From Acidimicrobiales bacterium (GTDB lineage Bacteria; Actinomycetota; Acidimicrobiia; Acidimicrobiales; MedAcidi-G1): DNA of 64,000 nucleotides. Below, piece by piece: positions 50,736 through 60,000 of this stretch (position 1 is its first letter; each line of letters opens with the position of its first letter). Below the pieces are notes generated by a model, which was not told where the DNA came from, searched no databases, and worked only from the letters and a program-made list of their open reading frames with translations. The translations under genes were made by a program, and so were the position numbers. The stretch is taken from assembly GCA_014237715.1 (NCBI GenBank), contig JAAZZG010000002.1, positions 62,001 through 126,000 on the forward strand, read 5' to 3'.

Positions 50736-52231
50736 TGGCACTCGACCTCGCCAATCCAACTGCACTGGCCGCGTCGATCAACCCGCCCACCCGGGCCGTC
50801 ATCGGTGGCCGCAGTGTGGAGTCGGCCTCCGGAAAGACGTTCGCCACCCTCAACCCGGCCACCGGCACCGAGCTGGCTCAAGTATCGGAATGCGACGCTG
50901 AAGACGTCGACCGAGCGGTCGCCGCGGCCCGAGCCGCCTTCGAGGACGGCCCGTGGGGGCATCTGGCTCCCAGCGACCGCAAGCGCCTGATCCTGCGGTT
51001 CGCCTCGCTCGTCGAGGCCCACACCGACGAGCTGGCCATCATCGAGACCCTGGAAGCCGGCAAGCCGATCAGCGACTGCTCGGGACTGGACGTCCCCGAC
51101 CTGGTGGCCACCCTCCGGTGGCACGCCGAGGCGGCCGACAAGCTCTACGACCAACTCTCGCCGTCGGGGCCGGGTCGGGTCGGCATGGTGGTGCGGGAGC
51201 CCATTGGCGTGGTGGGCGCCGTGCTGCCCTGGAACTACCCGCTGATGATGGCCGGCTGGAAGATCGGCCCGATCCTGGCCGCCGGCAACACGTGCGTCGT
51301 CAAGCCGGCCGAGCAGACCTCCATGTCGACCATCCGCATTGCCGAACTGGCTATCGAGGCCGGCATCCCCGACGGCGTGCTCAACGTGGTCCCCGGATTC
51401 GGCGAGACGGCCGGGGCGGCCATCGGCCTGCACCCCGACGTGGACTGCGTGGCCTTCACCGGTTCGACCGAGGTGGGTCGCCACTTTCTGCGCTACTCGG
51501 CGGACTCCAACCTCAAGGAGGTCCTGCTGGAGTGCGGTGGCAAGAGTCCGGTCATCGTCATGGCCGACGCCGACGACCTGGATGCTGCTGCGATCGGGAT
51601 CTGCGAGGGCATCTTCTGGAACGGTGGACAGAACTGCAGCGCCAACTCTCGTCTCATCGTGCAGCGATCGGTGGCCGACGAGCTACTGGAACGGATTGCC
51701 GAACGCAGCCACGACTGGGTGGTCGGCGATCCCCTGGTGTCTGAGACGACCGTGGGCGCCATGATCGAGGAGGCCCATCTGGACAAGGTGCTGGGTCATA
51801 TCGCTGATGCCCACGAGGCCGGCTCGACGTGTGTGGTGGGCGGCAACCGGGTCCGTCAGGAGAGCGGCGGCTGGTTCGTGGAGCCCACCGTGTTTACCGA
51901 CGTGGACCCCGATAGCCGTCTGGCCCGGGAAGAGGTCTTCGGACCGGTGCTGGCCGTGACCACCTTCGACGCCCCGGAGGAGGCCATCCGCCTGGCCAAC
52001 GACACCGACTACGGCCTGGCCGGCACGATTCACACCACCGACCTGCGTACCGCCCATCTGGCAGCCCGGGCCATTCGGGCCGGCACGGTAGCCGTGAACT
52101 GTTACGGCGAGGGCGACATCACTACCCCGTTCGGTGGCTTCAAGCAGTCGGGCTTCGGCGGACGCGACAAGTCCATCGCGGCCCACGAGCAGTACACCGA
52201 GCTCAAGACCATCTGGATGGACCTGTCTTGA
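50735..52231 (+). CDS. Aldehyde dehydrogenase (betaine/semialdehyde type)
   Basis: 498 residues from ATG 50735 (TGATG overlap with the lyase stop, GGGAG upstream). Asn167 in LPWNYPL, Glu266 in LECGGKSP, Cys301 in GGQNCSANSR. The end PFGGFKQSGFGGRDKSI then ALDH-type YTELKTIW is typical of PuuC/BetB-like enzymes that oxidise amino- or ammonio-aldehydes, and of some 2-oxoglutarate semialdehyde dehydrogenases. In the present operon either the aldehyde from a betaine/amine or the semialdehyde from a DapA-like step is plausible. Confidence 0.87.
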   Translation: MALDLANPTALAASINPPTRAVIGGRSVESASGKTFATLNPATGTELAQVSECDAEDVDRAVAAARAAFEDGPWGHLAPSDRKRLILRFASLVEAHTDELAIIETLEAGKPISDCSGLDVPDLVATLRWHAEAADKLYDQLSPSGPGRVGMVVREPIGVVGAVLPWNYPLMMAGWKIGPILAAGNTCVVKPAEQTSMSTIRIAELAIEAGIPDGVLNVVPGFGETAGAAIGLHPDVDCVAFTGSTEVGRHFLRYSADSNLKEVLLECGGKSPVIVMADADDLDAAAIGICEGIFWNGGQNCSANSRLIVQRSVADELLERIAERSHDWVVGDPLVSETTVGAMIEEAHLDKVLGHIADAHEAGSTCVVGGNRVRQESGGWFVEPTVFTDVDPDSRLAREEVFGPVLAVTTFDAPEEAIRLANDTDYGLAGTIHTTDLRTAHLAARAIRAGTVAVNCYGEGDITTPFGGFKQSGFGGRDKSIAAHEQYTELKTIWMDLS

Positions 52232-52261
52232 CCCCGCTTCAAACGGATCTGTCCTGATTCC

Positions 52262-53581
52262 ATGGGCGCCGTCACCCTCCTACCCGATGCCCGTCGCGAC
52301 AACGGGTGGTTCGAGATCCTCAAAGAGGTGCCACCCGCCGCGCCCCTGAGCGGCCCGACCGAAGCCGATGTGGTCGTGGTCGGCGCGGGATTCACCGGCC
52401 TGGCGGCGGCCCGGCGGCTCGGCCAGTTGCGCCCCGACGCCCGCATCCTCCTGTTGGAGGCCGGGCGTATCGGCAACAACGCTGCGGGCAGGTCGTCAGG
52501 GTTCGGCATCGACCACGCCCACAACATCCGATCCGAGGGCTTCGCTGACACCGCCGAATTCGAAAAGCAGCAGATCGCCCTGAACCGAGCCGGCCTCTCG
52601 TACCTGGAGGAGGCAGTGACCGCCCACGGCATCGACTGCGACTGGTCGTGGACCGGCAAGACCCATGCCGCCTGCACCGACCGTGGCGCCCGGGACCTGA
52701 AGCACTTCGCCTCGACCCTGGACCGGATCGACGAGCCGTACGAACTACTGGACGCCGATGCCCTGGTCGACCGGCTAGGTATTGACCACTACCACCAGGG
52801 TCTGCACACACCGGGAACCGCACTCATGCAGCCCGCTGCCCTCTGTCGAGGCCTGGCTACCACCCTGCCGGACAACGTGGTGGTTCATGAGGAAACCCCG
52901 GTGACCTGGCTGGACGCCGGACCACCCCATGAGTTGTGGACCGACGGGGGCAGCGTCCGGACCCCCGAACTGCTTCTGGCCAACAACGGCTTCCTGGCCG
53001 CGTTCGGCTTCTACCGAAAACACCTCATTCCGGTCGTCACGTGGGGCTCGATGACCCGACCGTTGACCGACGATGAGTCGACGTCGATCGGCGGGCACCG
53101 CACGTGGGGGGTCATCCCGGCCGCCCCGTCGGGTACGACGGTTCGACGCCTAGCCAACGGCCGGATCCTCATCCGGAACGTCTACTCCTACAGTCGCCAC
53201 TCACTCGCCGGAGGGCGCCGCCGCCAGCGGGCCGGCCGGTCCCACCGGAAGGCCTTCGAGGCTCGGTTCCCCAGTCTCGCCGACGTGCCGTTCGAATACA
53301 CGTGGGGCGGGGCATTGAGTATGGCCCGCAACGGCGAACCGGTCTTCGGGACGGTGGCTGACGGCATCACGGCCGCCGGTGTCCACAACGGCACCGGACT
53401 CGCCAGGGGCGCCATCTGCGGGAAGTTGATCGCCGAGATGATGTGCGGCGAAGGCTCCGACCTGCTGGACGCCATGCTCGGCCGGGGTCGTCCCAATAAG
53501 AACGTTCCCGACCCGGTCCTCGGGTGGGGCGTTGAGATGTACGCCCGCCGGCTGCGCCTGCAGTCCGGCCGCGAGATGTGA
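52262..53581 (+). CDS. FAD-dependent oxidoreductase (DadA-like)
   Basis: 439 residues. FAD motif VVVVGAGFTGLAAARRLGQL near 37-56, GNNAAGRSSGFGIDHAHN, and the C-terminal GVHNGTGLARGAICGKLIAEM. DAO family, related to but distinct from the two at 28862-31761. Such enzymes oxidise D-amino acids, N-methyl amino acids or cyclic imino acids such as D-hydroxyproline. Thirty bases after the aldehyde dehydrogenase, in the same operon; it would act before the lyase and dehydrogenase if the pathway is of the hydroxyproline kind. No N-terminal signal. Confidence 0.86.
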   Translation: MGAVTLLPDARRDNGWFEILKEVPPAAPLSGPTEADVVVVGAGFTGLAAARRLGQLRPDARILLLEAGRIGNNAAGRSSGFGIDHAHNIRSEGFADTAEFEKQQIALNRAGLSYLEEAVTAHGIDCDWSWTGKTHAACTDRGARDLKHFASTLDRIDEPYELLDADALVDRLGIDHYHQGLHTPGTALMQPAALCRGLATTLPDNVVVHEETPVTWLDAGPPHELWTDGGSVRTPELLLANNGFLAAFGFYRKHLIPVVTWGSMTRPLTDDESTSIGGHRTWGVIPAAPSGTTVRRLANGRILIRNVYSYSRHSLAGGRRRQRAGRSHRKAFEARFPSLADVPFEYTWGGALSMARNGEPVFGTVADGITAAGVHNGTGLARGAICGKLIAEMMCGEGSDLLDAMLGRGRPNKNVPDPVLGWGVEMYARRLRLQSGREM

Positions 53582-53609
53582 TCCGGATGCCTGACCGAGG
53601 GAAGACCGA

Positions 53610-54386
53610 ATGACTGATTCACCCACCGGGCCAGCCACCGGGCCACGGGTCGCCCTGATTACCGGTGCCACGTCGGGGATCGGCCGGGCGTGTGCCTTGC
53701 GCCTCGCTGCCGAGGGCTTCACCGTGGTGGTCGGAGGCCGCGACGCCACCCGGGCCGACGCCGTGGTGGCTGAGATCACCGCCGCCGGTGGGTCGGCCAC
53801 CACCGCGCTGGGCGACGTGGCCGACCCGACCTATGGAGACGAGGCCGTGGGGTCCGCGATACGGGCCCATGGGCGACTCGACGTGCTGGTCAACGCGGCG
53901 GGCGTCATCACGAGGGCCAACGCCGAGGACACCACCGACGAGGAATGGCACCGGGTCATGTCCACCAACGTGGACGGCCTGTTCCGGTGTACTCGAGCCG
54001 CCCTTCCGGCACTGCGGGCCGTCGGGGGTGGGGCCGTCGTCAACATCAGCTCGACCAACGGGCTGGTAGGTGGACCCGGACTGGCCGCCTACTGCGCCTC
54101 CAAGGGGGCGGTCACCAACCTCACCCGGGCCATGGCGCTGGACCACGCCCACGAGGGCATCCGCATCAACGCCGTCTGCCCGGGCGCTGTGGATACCAAC
54201 ATGCTCTATTCGGAACGTAACGACTCGCGAGAAGAGGTACATGCCATGAACATCGGGGGTATCCCCGAGGGGCGACTTCCCGCCGGCGACGAGGTCGCCC
54301 ACGTGGTGGCCTTCCTGGCCGACGAGCGGTCCCGACATGTGAACGGTGCCAACATCAGCGTCGACGGTGGGTACACCGCAGCATGA
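53610..54386 (+). CDS. Short-chain dehydrogenase/reductase
   Basis: 258 residues, classical SDR. NAD(P)-binding TGATSGIGRA at about 16-25, NAG-like NAAGV, catalytic Ser in NISSTNG, Tyr and Lys in YCASKGAVT, and the C-terminal GANISVDGGYTA. An arginine-bearing GGRDATRAD after beta2 suggests NADP(H). The next SDR overlaps it by 4 bp. Role in the operon unknown; it might interconvert an alcohol or ketone intermediate. Confidence 0.87.
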   Translation: MTDSPTGPATGPRVALITGATSGIGRACALRLAAEGFTVVVGGRDATRADAVVAEITAAGGSATTALGDVADPTYGDEAVGSAIRAHGRLDVLVNAAGVITRANAEDTTDEEWHRVMSTNVDGLFRCTRAALPALRAVGGGAVVNISSTNGLVGGPGLAAYCASKGAVTNLTRAMALDHAHEGIRINAVCPGAVDTNMLYSERNDSREEVHAMNIGGIPEGRLPAGDEVAHVVAFLADERSRHVNGANISVDGGYTAA

Positions 54387-55189
54387 ATGACGACCCGGGG
54401 GGAAACGGCCGGGCCACCGGCCGCATCGTCGTGGTCACCGGCGGCGCCCAGGGCATTGGGCGGGCCATCGTGGACCGATTCGCCGCCGAGGGCGCCACCG
54501 TCGTCATCGGCGACCTCACCGATCCGGGCAACCTGTTCCCAGAGAGCGACGCGGCCGGCCACCGTGAGTGGACGCCCCTCGACGTCACCAACGAGATCTC
54601 GATCCTGGAGTTCGCCGAGTCGGTAGCCGCCGTCCACGGCGGCGTCGACGTACTGGTCAACAACGCCGGGGTCATGGACACCCGGGCCCTCGCCGATGAG
54701 ACGGTGGCCGACTGGGACCTCACCATGGCAGTCAACCTTCGGGGACCGTTCCTCATGGCCAAGTACCTCGTGCCGCTCATGGAGGGCCGATCCGATCCAG
54801 CCATCGTGAACATCGGCTCCATCGAGGGGCTGGGGGCCAATACACTCCACTCCTCGTATGCGGCCTCCAAGGCCGGTGTACACGGCCTCACCCGCGCGCT
54901 GGCCGTCGAACTCGGTCCGGCGGGAATCCGCTGCAACGCGGTGGCCCCCGGCTGGATCGACACCGAACTGAACCGGGGTTACGTCGACAAGCACCCGAAC
55001 CGTGAGCAGGCGGTGGCCGACCTAGCCACGCTGCACCCGGTAGGCCGAATTGGTGAACCCGCTGATGTGGCGGCCACCGTGTCCTGGCTGGCCAACCCGG
55101 ACGCCGGCTTCGTGACCGGCCAGGTGGTGACCGTGGACGGCGGTCGCATGAGCCGCCTACCAATCCCCGCCTCGCTCTCCGACGACTGA
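54383..55189 (+). CDS. Short-chain dehydrogenase/reductase
   Basis: 268 residues. TGGAQGIGRA cofactor motif at about 17-26, VNNAGV, Ser in IVNIGSIEG, and YAASKAGVH with the Tyr-Lys pair; C-terminal GQVVTVDGGRMS. The IGDLTD after beta2 suggests NAD(H). ATG overlaps the preceding SDR stop. Two consecutive, unlike SDRs suggest separate oxidation steps or a heteromeric enzyme. Last gene of the MttB-led operon; a hairpin follows. Confidence 0.87.
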   Translation: MNDDPGGNGRATGRIVVVTGGAQGIGRAIVDRFAAEGATVVIGDLTDPGNLFPESDAAGHREWTPLDVTNEISILEFAESVAAVHGGVDVLVNNAGVMDTRALADETVADWDLTMAVNLRGPFLMAKYLVPLMEGRSDPAIVNIGSIEGLGANTLHSSYAASKAGVHGLTRALAVELGPAGIRCNAVAPGWIDTELNRGYVDKHPNREQAVADLATLHPVGRIGEPADVAATVSWLANPDAGFVTGQVVTVDGGRMSRLPIPASLSDD

Positions 55190-55199
55190 GCCCAGCCAG

Positions 55200-55218
55200 C
55201 CGACCCCCATCCGGTCGG
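55200..55218. terminator. Short hairpin between convergent operons
   Basis: Six-bp stem (CCGACC / GGTCGG) with a 7-base loop, 11 bases after the second SDR stop and upstream of the convergent GNAT gene end. No T-tract; weak candidate terminator. Confidence 0.4.
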
Positions 55219-55235
55219 GCCGGGCCGGGGAGAGG

Positions 55236-55904
55236 TCAGACCAGGTCGGGGTTTCGCCAGACGATGAGAACAGCGTTGCCGCCTACCGCGGGATCGTCCA
55301 TGTAGTCGGGGATGGCACAGATGGCCTCGAACCCGTTCTCGATCTGGAAACTGAGCGTCGGGTCATAGAGTTCACCGGCCCGCACCCGGTCCACGTACTG
55401 GTCGGCCGACATTTTGTCGATCTGGTCCTTGTAACCGGGGATGACCCCTCCAGCCACGATGCCCTTCTTGCCGAGGCGCCGGACGACATCCTTGCGGAGG
55501 ACGTACAACTCCTGACCGATCCCGAGACGGCGGTAACCGGGATCCACGGCGATGGTCACGCCGTAGTACCAGTCCGAGTCGTCGGAGTGGTTGCCACATG
55601 AGTTGGCGCCGATCAGGTCGTCCAGCGAGTGATGCGGGTCGTCGAAGTCGAAGTCGATGAGGATCCCGACACCCATGCCGACCGGCGTGTCACCGTCGAG
55701 GGCCACGAATCCGCCATCGGGGAATGTCTCGCACAGGGCCAGGATGTCCGGCACCTCGAGGAGGTCCTCGATGCCGGCCGTGGGAAAGGCTGCGCGTTCA
55801 ATGGCCGCCAGTTCCTCTGCCCAACGGGCATCAATGGGTGCGTAGGTGATCTCCGGCGCGGAAGGTCCTCTGGCCGAGCGGCCCGTCTCAGGCGGCGTCT
55901 TCAT
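55236..55904 (-). CDS. GNAT family N-acetyltransferase
   Basis: 222 residues. The acetyl-CoA pyrophosphate motif VTIAVDPGYRRLGIGQELYVLRKDVVRRLG (roughly 115-145) contains the R/Q-x-x-G-x-G/A pattern (RRLGIG). The rest of the protein is the usual GNAT sandwich with an acidic N-terminal half. Overlaps the upstream C45 hydrolase gene by 4 bp (start 55904, hydrolase stop 55901), so the two are coupled. A pairing of acetyltransferase and Ntn-hydrolase suggests acylation and deacylation of a common small molecule, but that is speculative. Confidence 0.8.
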   Translation of the reverse strand: MKTPPETGRSARGPSAPEITYAPIDARWAEELAAIERAAFPTAGIEDLLEVPDILALCETFPDGGFVALDGDTPVGMGVGILIDFDFDDPHHSLDDLIGANSCGNHSDDSDWYYGVTIAVDPGYRRLGIGQELYVLRKDVVRRLGKKGIVAGGVIPGYKDQIDKMSADQYVDRVRAGELYDPTLSFQIENGFEAICAIPDYMDDPAVGGNAVLIVWRNPDLV

Positions 55905-57043
55905 GCAGGAAAAGGCACGTGGACGTACTCGTTCTGACTGGGCAGGCCCCAGACGGCCCAGAAGTCCAGCGTGGCGGGACGCATGATCGCCGCACCGCTG
56001 GACTCGATGTGGGTCGGTTCCACCGACACCTGGCAGATGGCCTCGTCGTCACGGGTCACGGCCATCAGATCCTCGACGCCGATGCCGTCGCGGTCCAACA
56101 GTTCGATGGCCCGATCGCGCCGACGAGTCGAGCTGGCCATCAGGCCATCCTGCTTGGGTGCCTGCCGGGCCAGAGCCTCGTCCCAGATGGCGTGGTTGGT
56201 GTGGACCTGGGCGTTGTCGGCCAACGCCTCGGTAGGCCGGGCCGTGGGGAAGGCCTCGATCATGTGACCGTCGCCGCTGGCGTCGAACGTCAGGAAGCTG
56301 TGGGCACCGGCGAGGTCGGCGTCGAGGATGGCGTCGCGGGCGGCCGCTGCCGAGTCGCAGGTGAGGGCATCACGTACCACCGACGTCCACATGACGCCCC
56401 GGCAGCCGTCGGTGGCCACCAGGTTGTTAATACCCACGCATACGCCGGCCTCGTTCATGCCCAGTTGGCCTAGGCATCCCGTGGTGGTGAACACCAGGGC
56501 GGCCGGGCCGTCATCGGGCTGGAGCCGCAGCAGGACCACGTAAGGGGTGGCCGTGTCGTGCATATCCCACGTCTGGCCGTAGAACCCCTGCCCGTCACAC
56601 CGTGCATCGGGGACGATGAACGCGGTGCAGTCATCCTCCTGGACCTCTAGGGGATGCGTCCCGCCGACCACCGATCGCACGGTGTCGACGAAGTCGGTGA
56701 ATCCGCCGGCCACCACGGCCTCCTCGGGCGTAATGCCGGCGCCGTCGGCCAGGCCGCACAGTTCGGAATACAGATCTACCGAGTGCGCCTCGTGGGCCGG
56801 CAGGCACGATCGGGCGATGTCGAGCACCTCGGCCCGGTCGATCTCGCCGCCCGCCCAGAACTTCGATCCAGCGAGGCGGACCCGTTCATCGGCGTAGGCC
56901 CGGATCTCGTCTGCGTGGGCCATTCCGTGGGCGTGGCCCATGGCCTCGTGGCTTCCGGCCAGATCCAGGATCCGCAGGGGAGGTCGTCTCATTTCGTCAG
57001 TCTGGCTCAACCCCTTGCCGGATGCAAGGGATTCGGTCGCCAT
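55901..57043 (-). CDS. C45-family Ntn hydrolase (acyl-CoA:6-APA acyltransferase-like)
   Basis: 380 residues. The N-terminal helical part (EAMGHAHGMAHADEIRAYADERVR) and EDDCTAF with Cys139, the likely autocatalytic nucleophile, are typical of the C45 family; FYGQTWDMHD, then GCLGQLGMNEAGVCVGINNL follow. Known members are fungal isopenicillin acyltransferase and bacterial relatives that act on small acyl-amides; expected autoproteolysis before Cys139 would yield two chains. ATG 57043 lies just downstream of a palindrome (57054-57072). A shorter start at 56992 is possible. Coupled to the following GNAT gene. Confidence 0.82.
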   Translation of the reverse strand: MATESLASGKGLSQTDEMRRPPLRILDLAGSHEAMGHAHGMAHADEIRAYADERVRLAGSKFWAGGEIDRAEVLDIARSCLPAHEAHSVDLYSELCGLADGAGITPEEAVVAGGFTDFVDTVRSVVGGTHPLEVQEDDCTAFIVPDARCDGQGFYGQTWDMHDTATPYVVLLRLQPDDGPAALVFTTTGCLGQLGMNEAGVCVGINNLVATDGCRGVMWTSVVRDALTCDSAAAARDAILDADLAGAHSFLTFDASGDGHMIEAFPTARPTEALADNAQVHTNHAIWDEALARQAPKQDGLMASSTRRRDRAIELLDRDGIGVEDLMAVTRDDEAICQVSVEPTHIESSGAAIMRPATLDFWAVWGLPSQNEYVHVPFPA

Positions 57044-57053
57044 AATTCTTTCA

Positions 57054-57072
57054 AACGACGAATTTCGTTGTT
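57054..57072. promoter_or_regulatory. Palindromic operator before the C45 hydrolase gene
   Basis: Arms AACGACGAA and TTCGTTGTT around a single T; 8 of 9 positions pair. It sits 11-29 bp upstream of the hydrolase start and just after the putA stop. It resembles the TTCGTCGTT elements at 28764-28804 before the polyamine transporter operon, suggesting a shared regulator. Confidence 0.65.
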
Positions 57073-57078
57073 GTCTAT

Positions 57079-60000
57079 TTAGTCAGCCACTGTTTCCGTC
57101 GTATGACTGGAGGCCACTAGGTTCCCGAACCGGTGCAGGGTCCGGCTTACCGACTGCTCCCGCAGGTGGTGTCGAAGCTCCAGACGACCGCTGGACGTGA
57201 CCGTCTCATCAACCACGTCGACCTCGGCGGTCACCGCGGCCCGACGCACCGTCTCGGACACGAAGCCCACTGCCCGGATCCGGCCGAACCGATGGGCCGA
57301 CATGGACCTGACGAACGACGCGTCGTCCTCGTCGCAAGCCCGACTCACCCTGGGAACCACTCCACAACAAGCCGCCGCTGCCAGCACCCGGTCGACCTCG
57401 GCGGGCGTCCCTCCGGGGCCGATCCGGATAATCAGGTCGGGATGGGGCCGATACCGGTGAACGTTCGCCTCACAGAACAATCCAGCCGGATCCTGATCCG
57501 TGCCGTAGTGGGTCTCCCACCATTCGCCGTCGGATGCCTCGACGTCGGCGGCGTCCACCTCGTCTAGACCGTCCGTCGACTCCCAGGTGCCCAACTGCAG
57601 CAGGTAGTCGGGCCCACCGGCCTTCGCACCGGTTCCGACCGACGACCGCTTCCAACCCCCGAACGGCTGACGCTGCACAATGGCGCCGGTAATCCCCCGG
57701 TTGACGTAGGCATTACCCACCTCGACGGCGTCCAGCCAGCGGTCGATCTCGACGGGATCCAGCGAGTGGATCCCACCGGTCAACCCGTAGTCCACCGCGT
57801 TCTGAACCTCGAGGGCCTCGTCCAGGTCGGCCACCGCAATCAAGCCGAGAACTGGCCCGAAGACCTCCGTCCGGTGGAACGACGAGTCCGGGCGCACACC
57901 AACCTTGATGCCCGGCGTCCAGTGCCGACCCCACCCACCTCCAGGCAACGGGTCCAGGCAACGGGGCTCCAGCAGCCACTCCTCGCCGGGGGCCAGCAGA
58001 GTCAACGCGTCCAGCAACTTGCCGGTCGGAGCTCCGACGAGCGGAGCCAGCACGGTGGCCGGATCATGCGCCGGCCCGGGTCGCAGCGAACGAGCCGCGT
58101 CCACTACCTGGCGAAGGAAGCGTTCGTCGCCGGCTACCGACCCGACCAGGATTCCCAAGCTTGCCGCCGAGCACTTCTGTCCCTGGTGACCGAACGCAGA
58201 GGCCACCAGGTCGGCGGCCGCCAGGTCCAGATCGGCCTGCGGGGTGACCACCAGGGCGTTCTTGCCGCTGGTCTCGGCGAACAGCCGGAGGTTCGGGTCC
58301 CAGCAGCGGAACAGGTCGGCCGTCTCGTAGCCGCCGGTCAGGATCACCCCGTCGGCGGTGGTCACCAGGTGACGGCCCACCTCGTCGTCCGGCGTCCGGA
58401 CAAACCGCAGAACGTCGGGCGGCACACCGGCCGCCCAGCACGCCTCGGCCACGATCTCCGCACAACGGGGCGTTTCCAGCGCTGGCTTGAATACCACGGC
58501 GTTGCCGGCGGCCAGCGCGGCCAGCGTCCCGCCCGCCGGAATGGCCACCGGGAAGTTCCACGGCGGGATGACGGCCACCACGCCCAACGGGCTGAACCGA
58601 GCGCCGTCGATCCGCTCCAGTTCGGGCGCCCGCTCGGCGTACCAACGGGCGAAATCAACCGCCTCGGCGATCTCCGGTGCGGACTCGGCGAAGGTCTTGG
58701 ACGCCTCATGGGCCATGGCCACCAGCAGCTCGTCGTGACGAACGAGGAGCTCGTCGGCCACCCGCTGCAACACGGCACGTCGGCCGACGCCGCCCAGGGC
58801 CGCCCACTCGGGCTGCGCGGCCCGAGCGGCGACCAGCACGGCGTCGATGCCGTCAGGTCCGTCGACCGTCACGGTCATCGGAGTCGCCGTCGGCTGGAAG
58901 GTCCGCCCGGCCACCGCGTCGATGCGTCTCCGCACCGAGGGCAGCGTCGGATCAGTGTCCGGTTGATTCCTGAAGGCACCATCGTTGGTCGCCCGCCCCG
59001 CACGGGTGGGCGTCTCACGGAGGGAGGCCTCCCGGCGGGGCAGGTCGCCGACTTCCCACCGATCGGCTACCCCCCGGCGGAACCCGTCAGCCTGTTCGGC
59101 GAACTCGGGGGTCCCCGGTCGAAGGGTGAATAGGTGACGCAGGAAGTTCTCGTCCGCCGCGTTCTCCTCCAGGCGACGGAACAGGTACGCCACCGCCACG
59201 TCGAAGTCGTCGCGCCCGACAATGGGCGTGTACAGCAGCAGTCCACCGACCTCGTCGCGGACCGTCCTGGCCTGGGCGGGTGCCATCCCCTGAAGCATCT
59301 CGAACTCCACCCGATCGGCGACGCCCCGGCTCTCGGCGAGCAGGTGGGCCCACGCCACGTCGAACAGGTTGTGGCTGGCGAGCCCGATTCGCACCGCCCG
59401 GGCGTGGACGGGTCGAAGCGCCCAGTCGACACATCGCTTGTAGTTGGCGTCGACGTCGGCCTTGGTCTCGTACGGCGTCTGGACCCAGCCGTGCACGGCG
59501 GCATCAACTCGCTCCATGGCCAGGTTGGCCCCCTTGACGAGCCGCACCTTCACCTCGCCACCCCTGGTGTCGTGACGGGCCGAGGCCCAGGAGCTGATCC
59601 GCTGGAGCGCACCGAAGGCGTCGGGCAGGTAGGCCTGCAGCACGATCCCCGCGTCGAGGTGCCGAAGTTCGGGCTCGTCGAGCAGGTCGGTGAACGCCCG
59701 GATGGTCAGCTCGAGGTCACGGTGCTCCTCCATATCGAGGTTCACGAAGGTAGGCCTCCCTGACGGCGTGGGGGCCACCGCTGCACGCTGGTACAGCACC
59801 CGGAGGCGTTCCTCGATTCGGGCCAGTGTGTCCTCGAACGCCCACATGTTGATCTGGCTGACAATGGCCGAGACCTTGACAGAGACGTAGTCGACCTCGG
59901 GGTCCTCGATGAGGGCAAGTGTCCTATCGAACCGTCGGGTCGCCTCGTCGTCTCCGAGGACAGCTTCGCCCAGCAGGTTGACGTTCATGGCGTAGCCCTC

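Noticed and set aside
57766-59133. 455-codon frame on the plus strand opposite putA
   Set aside because: Antisense to the clearly conserved P5C dehydrogenase domain; no domain features.
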